NCBI GenBank assembly: GCA_942492815.1
Contig: OW818658.1
Location: 4,278,001-4,342,000 of the forward strand
Direction of reading: 5' to 3'
Source of the DNA: JAEUWI01 sp942492815
GTDB taxonomy: Bacteria > Hydrogenedentota > Hydrogenedentia > Hydrogenedentales > JAEUWI01
Length of the DNA: 64,000 nucleotides
Numbering within the stretch: position 1 is the stretch's first letter; every line of letters begins with the position of its first letter. Below are positions 26,346 to 34,071 of the stretch, piece after piece. A program made the position numbers and the translations under genes. The notes beneath the pieces are model-generated. The model was not told the DNA's origin. It was given only the letters and a program-made list of their open reading frames with translations, and searched no databases.

Positions 26346-26422
26346 GCGCCAGTAGCTCAGTCGGATAGAGCAACGGCCTTCTAAGCCGTAGGTCGCGGGT
26401 TCGAATCCCTCCTGGCGCGCCA
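26346..26422 (+). tRNA. tRNA-Arg (anticodon TCT)
   Basis: The 77-nt gene folds as a cloverleaf: acceptor GCGCCAG with CTGGCGC, TA at 8-9, D stem GCTC/GAGC, anticodon stem ACGGC/GCCGT with loop CTTCTAA (anticodon 26380-26382, reads AGA), T loop TTCGAAT, encoded CCA at 26420-26422. The T stem GCGGG/CCCTC has one C-T mismatch, a small oddity. Confidence 0.95.
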
Positions 26423-27655
26423 TTTAATGCTTTCGCTGTCAAGCACTTGAGACTGCTCTCGCGCTGCGGGACAGCCCGGAAGATGTTCAATCATGCCCCC
26501 GCACCTGTTCAATCACCGGGTGGGGCATGCCTCAACAAGAACCATAGAGCGCATCTATCATTGTCTCGCGGGCCGTTAGTTGTGAGCCCGGAGATTGGAA
26601 CCACGCAGAATTTCGCTTTCGGTAACCTTGCTGGAACTTTGCCGATTGACTGTCAGAATTTTGCATGACCGAGTTAATATTTGACCGGAGCCCCATCGCA
26701 GCCGCGTCTTGGTCAGGGCTTCATGTGACCCGCGTGCGGATACCCCTCCCGCGCGGGTTTTTGCTTCCCGCTGCGTTGGAATGCGCCGAAGCACAAATGC
26801 TGGAGAAATTTTACCCGCCCGCTACGCGCACGCTGCCATCCTCGTCTACACTCTGGTTGTGCATGACGGAGCCCTCCCCCCCTCCCCCACCACCACAGGG
26901 CTCCTTAGAACCCGCGTCCGTCTTCCAATCCGGCGCGGGTCCACTTTTGCCCGACCATTCGTGCCACGACACAGAAACAGCAGGCTCGCACTGGGAACGG
27001 GTGCGCCTGCTACTATTGAGGTGGCGTGCGAATTCGGAGCGCCGACCCTCAACATAAGTAGGGTACCATCGCTGGAAAAACGAAGAGCAACGCCTGAGTA
27101 ATGAATCACCCCGATGCCCATGGCGAGGCCTTCCTGGAACGCCAGCGACAACTCGACCGGCCCTTTAATCCCCGCCCGCCAATACGCGCCCGCTGTATTA
27201 CCTCCCAGGGCCGCACAACGGCAAGCCGACCGATTGCGCTATCAAGGGACTTCTACATCGGACTCCGACACTATCACGAACAATTCTTCCGACGCGGACA
27301 TGGTTATTCTGGAGCCGGTGTCAATCGGGCAATACGACCGGGGAAATGACACGTTCAAAGCTATTTCGTATCGGATTTACGCCACTTGCTGGGGCGCACA
27401 ATGTTTATCATTCCTGACATAGGAAATTCGCGGCCCGTTATGAATACTGACCACTGGTTAACTGATATCTCGATTCCTGAAGCGTCGGAGTGTGTCGACC
27501 CTTTCCGATGGGGAGAAATTTTCGCGGGTTTTTTCGCGATTTGCGATCTGGACCCATGAAATTTTTCGCACCCCTACGACGGAGTGGTGGAATACCCGCG
27601 ACACTTCCAGAAATCCATTGACCCCATAGGGTTAGCCCGCTTACCGACAGAAAAC
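26423..27655. other. Gene-poor stretch after tRNA-Arg
   Basis: About 1.2 kb with no supportable gene: short frames overlap each other on all frames and lack ribosome sites or protein-like composition. Visible structure: a hairpin ACCCGCG (26728-26734) with CGCGGGT (26752-26758) then TTTTTGC; GGAGCCCT (26868-26875) with AGGGCTCC (26897-26904); ACCCGCG (26910-26916) with CGCGGGT (26934-26940). Around 27515-27575 TTTTTCGC-like words recur four times, upstream of the sigma-54 site. The stretch could be decayed DNA next to a tRNA. Confidence 0.5.
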
Positions 27656-27671
27656 CGGCATACAACTTGCT
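27656..27671 (+). promoter_or_regulatory. Sigma-54 (-24/-12) promoter of the VPxPA-CTERM gene
   Basis: CGGCATACAACTTGCT fits the consensus TGGCACG-N4-TTGCW: GG at 27657-27658 and GC at 27669-27670 with the strict 10-bp spacing. Transcription would start near 27683, about 70 bp ahead of the ATG at 27755. Sigma-54 promoters are known upstream of PEP-CTERM genes controlled by the PrsK/PrsR pair. Confidence 0.7.
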
Positions 27672-27754
27672 CAATTTAAGCGTGGATAACACCCTTGGGG
27701 AAGTGGTGCGAAGATCTCTTCCGTGTGTCTGGAATCAAAAAGAGGGTTTAAACA

Positions 27755-28537
27755 ATGAGAAAAATAGTGCGAAGTATAATGTTGGGGAGCCTCTCGGCTA
27801 CCCTCGCAGTGTCGCTGCCCGTTGCGGCAGCTTCGATCAATATCGGTTTCACGCAAATTACACCTCAATCTCTCGGTGAGGATTTGGTAGCCGGACAACT
27901 AAATCTTGAAGTTGAGATGGTGGCGGGTACTGATTATGGCTTCCTGCCTGATGGCTACGATTGGGTTTCCTTTACCTTCTCGAACACCGGCGGCATAGCG
28001 TCCAAAATTGCGGAAGTATACTGGGATTGGGAAGCTCCCAGTGTAATACCACCACTTGTGCCAAATGTGTGGGATCCGACGGCTCCTTCTCCCGGTGGAT
28101 TTTTCTACTACGATTCTTCGGGCGAGACGTGGAGTTTGGATCCAGGTCTTGGAAATGTGAATCCCGGTAACCTCCCGAGCGGTGGGAGTTTTAATGCTGA
28201 CGCTGCTGGTGATTCGGACGCCCACCAAGTCCCTGGCAGAACCAACGGCAACGGCGGAATTGTGCCTGGCGAAACGGCCACATTTTTCATGGGTCTTGTG
28301 AGTGGCGCGGATTGGGATGACGTTTCAGGAGCGATCTATGGAGGCTTCATTGACTTCGGCATGCATGTCAGAGCTATCGGCACCAGCGGGGGAAGCGAAA
28401 GTTTTGTTTCAATCGTTCCTATTGAGCCCGGTGGCCCCTTGGATCCCGGCAACCCCGTCGTCCCAGTTCCTGCCGCTGCAGGTCTCGGCTTCCTGGGCAT
28501 GGCGCTGGTCGCCGTAGCCCGCCGCAAGAGAAGCTAA
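27755..28537 (+). CDS. Exported VPxPA-CTERM (exosortase-sorted) protein
   Basis: The product is 260 aa. Signal peptide MRKIVRSIMLGSLSATLAVSLPVAAA. The mature part, about 200 residues, is acidic, rich in Gly, Pro and aromatic residues, and of no family I recognise (INIGFTQITPQSLGED, FTFSNTGGIASKIAEVYWDW, GETATFFMGLVSGADWDDVS). The C-terminus VPVPAAAGLGFLGMALVAVA plus RRKRS is a classical exosortase sorting tail: VPxPA motif, membrane helix, basic end. The protein would be cleaved at the tail and delivered to the surface or exopolysaccharide matrix. The exosortase itself is not in the window. GAGGG lies a few bases before the start, and a sigma-54 promoter lies upstream. Confidence 0.88.
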   Translation: MRKIVRSIMLGSLSATLAVSLPVAAASINIGFTQITPQSLGEDLVAGQLNLEVEMVAGTDYGFLPDGYDWVSFTFSNTGGIASKIAEVYWDWEAPSVIPPLVPNVWDPTAPSPGGFFYYDSSGETWSLDPGLGNVNPGNLPSGGSFNADAAGDSDAHQVPGRTNGNGGIVPGETATFFMGLVSGADWDDVSGAIYGGFIDFGMHVRAIGTSGGSESFVSIVPIEPGGPLDPGNPVVPVPAAAGLGFLGMALVAVARRKRS

Positions 28538-28694
28538 TCACGCTCGTGCGTGCTGACATCCGTTAAATTTTTATCCCTTCCCGCTAGTCCCTCTTTAGGA
28601 TTGCTGTGGGATGGGATCGACTTTTCAGAAGTCTCCATCGTTTCGTCCGGTGCGCTCTCACGTTGACGCACCTCGGTAATTGAGAGTCACGGCT

Positions 28695-28725
28695 CCGGGT
28701 CAGCGTTCCCCCTTCGCTGGCCCGG
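28695..28725 (+). terminator. Hairpin downstream of the VPxPA-CTERM gene
   Basis: CCGGGTCAGCG (28695-28705) pairs with CGCTGGCCCGG (28715-28725) with one G-U-type pair, followed by ATTTGCTCTT. It lies 158 bp past the stop codon; a terminator function is possible, not certain. Confidence 0.4.
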
Positions 28726-28805
28726 ATTTGCTCTTGATGGGACGCTTACGCGTATGGGGCCCCTCCACGGTCCGAACTCGAACATGAAATGAGATTTCCG
28801 ATACG

Positions 28806-28893
28806 CTGTCATTTCCACGAAAGTGGGAATCCAGAGGCCAAGCAAGGTAAACTCCGCGAAATCACTGGATTCCCACCTTCGTGGGAATGACAG
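28806..28893. repeat. Inverted repeat with TTCCCAC/GTGGGAA palindromes in each arm
   Basis: Arms 28806-28834 and 28865-28893 match at 27 of 29 positions. Each arm also contains an internal palindrome of the ATTCCCAC-N-GTGGGAAT kind, similar in form to dRS3-type repeats known from other genera. The rest of the 594-bp gap between the CTERM gene and the lactonase gene shows no gene. Confidence 0.75.
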
Positions 28894-29131
28894 ATAAGCG
28901 AAGGCTACTTCCATTGGGACGGTCTGGCACTAAATCGACAAGCCCGTAAATTGGGAGGGCATTGGGGGGATGGAATTCCCAACCAGCCCGTCACGAGTTC
29001 CATATCGTGTCCGCTCCACAGTTGAGATTTGCTCCCTGGTTCTGTTCAAGTACGGTAGAGACAACCTCCCTTCGCCGTTGTCCATTCGTTTATACCCATC
29101 CATTTGATCGACCATAGAGACCTTTACTGCC

Positions 29132-30403
29132 ATGACCTTGCTTGACCATTCCCGGCGTTCTTTTATCAAAAGCTCAGCCCTGCTTTCGGGGGCAGCGGCA
29201 TTTACTGCAGCAGCACCGCAGGCCAAATCGGACGAAACCACCCCTCCGTTGATCGCTTATGTCGGCACCTTCAGCGCCCCCCTGCGCGACATGTTGCCCA
29301 CCCAGGTGGATTTGCCCCCCGGCAATGGCCGCGGAATACATCTGTTCCACGTGGATCGCGCCAGCGGGGCGATGACGCCCATTGGCGTGCATGAAATGGG
29401 CACGAGTCCCAGTTGCCTGGTGCTGAATGGTGATGGAAACCGGCTGTATTCGGCGAATGAAACGGATCGCGTGGGCGAGAACAAGGAAGGCACGGTCAGC
29501 GCGTTTGCGGTCAATCCGGCGAACGGGCAGTTGGAATTGCTCAACACCCTTCCTTCGGGCGGCCGGGGCCCGACCTATGTGAGCATCCACCCCTCGGGGC
29601 GCTTCCTGCTGGTGGCCAATTATTTCGGCGGATCCGTGGCGGTGTTCCCGATTATGGACGACGGCCGCCTGGGAGAAGCAACGTGCGTCCAGGTCGACGC
29701 CGGCGAGATTGGCCCCACACGGGCAACCAACGCGCCGGAGGGCAGCTTCGCCTTCAGCGGGCATGACCGGACCCATGCGCACATGATTCAAGCCGATCCC
29801 TCGGGGCGCTTCGTTCTGCATGTTGACTTGGGGCTGGATCAGATCTTCGTCTGGAAGTTTGACGCGAAGACGGGTGTTCTGACGGCGAATGATCCGCCCG
29901 CCGTCTCCCTGCCGCCCGGCGATGGTCCGCGGCACTTTCATTTTCACCCCAATGGCCGCTGGTTCTACTCGATTCAGGAAGAGGGCTCTACCGTCGTCTT
30001 GTTCGACTACGACGGAGCCACGGGGCGTCTCGAATCGCGACAGACCATCTCCACGCTGCCGCCCGGCTATGCCGGGAGCAACTTCTGCTCCGAGATCCTG
30101 GTGTCGCCCGACGGGCGCTTTGTCTATGCGGGCAACCGCCTGCACGACAGCATTGGAATCTTTGCCGTCGGTCCGGAGGGAGATCTCACCTACGTTGGGG
30201 AAGAATGGACACGGGGCAACTATCCCCGCAGCTTCAATTTCGACCCTTCCAGTCAATTCCTGTTCTGCTGCAATCAGCGCGCGGACAACGTTACCGTTTT
30301 TCAGGTGAATCACGACACCGGCGGCCTGACCTTTACCGGCGAATACGCCCCGGTCGGAAATCCCTCGTGCATCCTTTTCCTCGATCCTGAGCGCACAAGC
30401 TAG
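29132..30403 (+). CDS. Exported lactonase family (beta-propeller) protein
   Basis: The product is 423 aa. A Tat signal is visible: SRRSFIKSSALLSGAAAFTAAA at residues 7-28 (in part). The rest is a seven-bladed propeller of the YbhE/6-phosphogluconolactonase-like group: YVGTFSAP, GNRLYSANE, VSIHPSGRFLLVANYFGGSV, HVDLGLDQIFVWKFD, GPRHFHFHPNGRWFYSIQEE, VSPDGRFVYAGNRLHDSIGIF (in part) and VGNPSCILFL. Some members hydrolyse 6-phosphogluconolactone, but an exported copy is unlikely to take part in the pentose phosphate path; the substrate is unknown. The gene converges with the acetyltransferase gene 22 bp away. Confidence 0.9.
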   Translation: MTLLDHSRRSFIKSSALLSGAAAFTAAAPQAKSDETTPPLIAYVGTFSAPLRDMLPTQVDLPPGNGRGIHLFHVDRASGAMTPIGVHEMGTSPSCLVLNGDGNRLYSANETDRVGENKEGTVSAFAVNPANGQLELLNTLPSGGRGPTYVSIHPSGRFLLVANYFGGSVAVFPIMDDGRLGEATCVQVDAGEIGPTRATNAPEGSFAFSGHDRTHAHMIQADPSGRFVLHVDLGLDQIFVWKFDAKTGVLTANDPPAVSLPPGDGPRHFHFHPNGRWFYSIQEEGSTVVLFDYDGATGRLESRQTISTLPPGYAGSNFCSEILVSPDGRFVYAGNRLHDSIGIFAVGPEGDLTYVGEEWTRGNYPRSFNFDPSSQFLFCCNQRADNVTVFQVNHDTGGLTFTGEYAPVGNPSCILFLDPERTS

Positions 30404-30425
30404 GGCGCGGGATGCCGCCCTACTT

Positions 30426-31556
30426 TCAGACGCGCAGGAAAATCTTCCGCTGATACATGAAACGCATCAGTACGATGGCCAGGCCCAGGGCCAGGATGGT
30501 TTTAGCAACAGCATCATAGGGGCCGAGCCATTGCTGAACGGACCCGGCCACGATCCGGCTGGTCAGCGCGTCGTAGGGGATGAGGCCGGCGATGAGATAA
30601 ATCGTCAAGGAGTTTGCGCCGATCCATACAAAGGGCGCGGCCCATCGCCGGTATCCGTGAAAGTCTATCAGGGCATGGAACATCGCCAGCAGAAGGCAAC
30701 TATACCCTCCAGCCACCAGCACGTATGAGGAGGTCCAGATGCGCTTGATGATCGGAAACTGAAGGCCCCAGAGATAGCCCAGAACCAGCAGCCCCAATCC
30801 CCCCGCGATCAGCAGCGTGACCTTGCGCGCTGGGGCAATCGATCCCGACTTCATGAGCAAGCCGGCAAAGACACCGAGCAGGCAGGTCGCAACCGCGGGC
30901 AGGGTGCTGAGCATACCTTCGTTGCGCCAGCCGCGCTCTTCCCGTTCACCGGGCAGATAGTGCCGGTCCAGGTAGTTGGCCCAGTTGGTGTGCATGTCGA
31001 AGGTTGGCCGGCCCAGTTCAGGCACGGGCACGAAAGTCATGAGCGCCCAGTAGGCCACGAGTATGCCAACACAAACGAGGATCAATCCCCGCAAGCGAAG
31101 ATTAAGAAACAGCAGGGAAGTGATCAGGTAGCAGTAGGAAATACGCTGCAACACGCCGGCAAAGCTGATTTGCTCCTGGGCAAATCCACCGCTGTAGATG
31201 AAGGCCCAGAACCAGAGCAAAGCGAAGCGCCGCAGTATTCGGAGGTAGGCTGATTTCTTCCCCTCCTCCGCGACGGTCCGGTCGAGGGAGAAGACGGTCG
31301 AAATGCCGACCATGAAAATAAACAGGGGAAAAATGAGATCGTAGAAGCGAAAACCCTCCCACTCCGCGTGGGAAAGCTGGTGAGCGAGCAGACCAAAGAA
31401 ACCGACGTGACTGACCTTCGCCAGAGACTCCACGAGGGCATCCGCGCCAATGATCCAGAACATGTCAAAACCACGCAGCGCGTCCAGCGACATTAGCCGT
31501 GCCGGCCGATCGGGCGTTCCTGCTTCCAGAGTCGCTCCGCTCGCTTTTGCTTCCAT
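30426..31556 (-). CDS. NagX/HGSNAT-like membrane acetyltransferase (DUF5009 type)
   Basis: The product is 376 aa from ATG 31556, with GGAG 9 nt upstream; an in-frame GTG at 31580 has its ribosome site too close. About ten membrane helices. The start RLMSLDALRGFDMFWIIGAD, then FYDLIFPLFIFMVGISTVFS, ILRRFALLWFWAF, GVLQRISYCYLI and FVWIGANSLTIYLI are diagnostic for bacterial relatives of heparan-alpha-glucosaminide N-acetyltransferase. Such proteins move an acetyl group across the membrane onto sugars; NagX-like members are linked to amino-sugar use. The gene is divergent from the glycosyltransferase gene. Confidence 0.9.
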   Translation of the reverse strand: MEAKASGATLEAGTPDRPARLMSLDALRGFDMFWIIGADALVESLAKVSHVGFFGLLAHQLSHAEWEGFRFYDLIFPLFIFMVGISTVFSLDRTVAEEGKKSAYLRILRRFALLWFWAFIYSGGFAQEQISFAGVLQRISYCYLITSLLFLNLRLRGLILVCVGILVAYWALMTFVPVPELGRPTFDMHTNWANYLDRHYLPGEREERGWRNEGMLSTLPAVATCLLGVFAGLLMKSGSIAPARKVTLLIAGGLGLLVLGYLWGLQFPIIKRIWTSSYVLVAGGYSCLLLAMFHALIDFHGYRRWAAPFVWIGANSLTIYLIAGLIPYDALTSRIVAGSVQQWLGPYDAVAKTILALGLAIVLMRFMYQRKIFLRV

Positions 31557-31756
31557 AAGACCATGCTCCAACTCATGCACTCCTCGTTTGTCCGCGCAAG
31601 TATGGAGGAGGGCATGGGGTATTGCAACCGTGGCTATGAGCGCCGCAATGCTCTCGATGCGCCGGTGGAAATCGTACCCGTTCGCGTTGACCTCTCAGAA
31701 CTCCCCTGCTATCCTGCCTCCGTTCTGCGGACTGGAAAAACGGAGGTGCTTGGACA

Positions 31757-33982
31757 ATGAATTTCCCCAGGCGGGCAATGGGCTCACCGAACCCTGCGAC
31801 CTCCACGACGTCACCTCGCCGATTCGACGGCGAACGCGCCGCGCGCGCGGCCCTCGCACTGAGCCTTCTCGCACTGTTGAGTCCGCTACTTTTCCTATCG
31901 AGCCACGAGATTGCACTGGCGGATGACGCGTACTACTATTTGCTACCCGCAGCCAATTTCTGGTCGCTGGGTTTCTTCTCTTTCGACGGACTGACAGGCA
32001 CGAATGGCTTTCATCCTTTGTGGATGGCGCTGGTGTCCGCGTGCGCATTGCCGCTGCACCTGATGGGCGGGCTGGAAGGTCTGCCTCGCGCCGTGCTCTG
32101 GTTGAGTGTCGCGTTGACGATTTGGGGCGGCCTGGCGTGGTATGGCGTGTTGCGCCGGGGCGGCGTGCCGCGGGCACTTGCGGCTCTCATCGTGGTGGTT
32201 GCGGTAACGGCGTGTCAGGACCTCCTTCTCTCGGGGTTGGAAACGGTCGCTGTGTTCTGGAGTCTGGCCTTGCTGGCCGGCCACCTCATCACGCGCATCG
32301 CTGAGGGCGCGTCCATACAGCCCGTCCGGCTCGCACTGTATTCACTGCTGGTACTGTTCAGCCGATTGGATTGCGGACTCTTTCTACTGCTGCTCTATCT
32401 GCTACTTCTCCCCTTTGCGGGCTTGCGCCGGGTCTTCATCGCGGGAGTGATATTGACCTTGCTGGCGACGCCCTACCTGCTGATGAATGTGGCGTGGCAT
32501 GGCGCAGCAACGCCCATCAGCGGCCGGGTGAAGCAGCACTGGGGCGATCGCTACGAACTGGAGACCGCGGGGCAGATCTATGGCGTGTCCCTGGCCCAGA
32601 CTCAATCCGGCCCCGGCAAAGCTCGTCTGCGCCATATTACGCGGGACTACCTCCCACGCGATCTCGCGCCGGGCTTGCGCACGCTGTCGCTCGGTCGGAT
32701 TGACCTTGCGGGCAATCAGCGCGCATGGACCTACTGGGTCCTGGTCGCGGCGCTCTTGACGGCAGGGGTCCGGCTGACCATGGCGCTTCGCCGACGCCCG
32801 CCACTCTCAGCTCGCTTTCTGGCGGGCCTTACCGGGGTACTGCTCGCCTTCTATGGTGTCAGCACCCTCTACTACGCCCTTTCCTATGACCGCGTGTGGC
32901 CGTGGTATGGCGCTGTGGGGGTGATGGTGATGGCGGCGGGTCTGACCTGGCTCGCAGGCGGACTGCTGGCCTCCCCCAGGGGCGCTCTCGCTCAAAGCGC
33001 CGTCCTCGCCGTACTGATCGTGTTCTGGACCACCGCAAATTTCCGCGACCTGCAGAAGGCGAAGCGCACGAACCCCCAATCACAGCGGTCGGTCTATCTC
33101 GATATGGCCGACTGGCTGGCGCACCATACCCCGCAAGATGCCGTGGCCGCCGGGTGGGCCGTGGGTGAAATCGGCTGGTATGCCGAGCGCCCGGTCATCA
33201 ACCTGGAGGGGCTCGCGAGCAATGAAGGTCTGCTGGAGGCAAACCGGGCCACGGACCTCCTCCCCTTTCTGGCGCTGCACGAGGTGCGGTACCTGTGCAA
33301 CGTCTGGCGCCCTTCCCTCGCGCCCCGACCGGAGGAATTGCTCGCGCCACAGGCATCCATCGGAGCCTGGAAACGTGATCCCGTCCGCTATTTCTGGACG
33401 CTCCGTCTCCGCCCGATTATGGATTGCCCCGATGCCTTCACCGCGCTCCACCGCCACGACGCAGGCGATGCACAAGACACCTCAGGCTATATCATCGGGG
33501 TAGATCAGGACACCGTGGCACGATTTCTGGAGGCGCGGAAAGCCTGGCGTGTGCGCCTAGCCAACACCGCGACGGTCCTGCCCGCAGAAGACATCGCGTC
33601 GATTCGCGGCGGCAAGGTGGAGGCAAATATCGGACGGACGGAAGGCTACTTCGTACGCGGGAGCGAGTTGACGTATGCGCTGCACGATCTGGCTCCGGGC
33701 GACTATGAAGTTTACGGTCGAATCTGCAATCTATCCGCCAAAGAGGGAAGTGTGGAATTATCTCATGGGACCGGGAAGCAGACCACGCCGATACCCGACG
33801 ATCCGCAATGGCGCCACGTCCGACTCGGGAGCATTGGAACCCCCGATGGTGCTGCGGAGGCCGAGCTTAAGATCACGGCGATGAGCGGCGGGGTATATCT
33901 GGATCAGCTCTACCTGGTCGCCCCCGAAAAACGCGCAGACTTTGAGGCCGTGCCCGCCGATTGGTGGGCAACAAAGAACTGA
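31757..33982 (+). CDS. Membrane GT-C type glycosyltransferase-like protein
   Basis: The product is 741 aa. GGAGG lies 10 nt before the ATG. Residues about 30-420 hold roughly ten membrane helices. The first loop has ALADDAYYYLLPAANFWSLG and GTNGFHPLW; the Asp-Asp pair in the first loop is the usual catalytic place in GT-C transferases using polyprenyl-phosphate sugars. Residues about 430-600 are a soluble domain (YLDMADWLAHHTPQDAVAAG, typical of this group). The last 110 residues (YFVRGSELTYALHDLAPGDY and on) form a beta-sandwich like a carbohydrate-binding module. The likely role is adding sugars to envelope glycans or proteins; donor and acceptor are unknown. Confidence 0.78.
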   Translation: MNFPRRAMGSPNPATSTTSPRRFDGERAARAALALSLLALLSPLLFLSSHEIALADDAYYYLLPAANFWSLGFFSFDGLTGTNGFHPLWMALVSACALPLHLMGGLEGLPRAVLWLSVALTIWGGLAWYGVLRRGGVPRALAALIVVVAVTACQDLLLSGLETVAVFWSLALLAGHLITRIAEGASIQPVRLALYSLLVLFSRLDCGLFLLLLYLLLLPFAGLRRVFIAGVILTLLATPYLLMNVAWHGAATPISGRVKQHWGDRYELETAGQIYGVSLAQTQSGPGKARLRHITRDYLPRDLAPGLRTLSLGRIDLAGNQRAWTYWVLVAALLTAGVRLTMALRRRPPLSARFLAGLTGVLLAFYGVSTLYYALSYDRVWPWYGAVGVMVMAAGLTWLAGGLLASPRGALAQSAVLAVLIVFWTTANFRDLQKAKRTNPQSQRSVYLDMADWLAHHTPQDAVAAGWAVGEIGWYAERPVINLEGLASNEGLLEANRATDLLPFLALHEVRYLCNVWRPSLAPRPEELLAPQASIGAWKRDPVRYFWTLRLRPIMDCPDAFTALHRHDAGDAQDTSGYIIGVDQDTVARFLEARKAWRVRLANTATVLPAEDIASIRGGKVEANIGRTEGYFVRGSELTYALHDLAPGDYEVYGRICNLSAKEGSVELSHGTGKQTTPIPDDPQWRHVRLGSIGTPDGAAEAELKITAMSGGVYLDQLYLVAPEKRADFEAVPADWWATKN

Positions 33983-34071
33983 ACCGGAGATTTCCCTTCC
34001 GCACACTGTCGCGGCTATCATTCGGATCGCGGCATCCCAATGAGTCCATTCCGCGCACACGGAGAAATCGC

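Noticed and set aside
26346..26422. Integrated element bounded by tRNA-Arg
   Set aside because: I saw no integrase gene and no second copy of the tRNA 3' end in the window.
27101..27422. Short overlapping frames (82 and 102 codons) in the gene-poor stretch
   Set aside because: They overlap each other in different frames, lack ribosome sites, and read like random translation.
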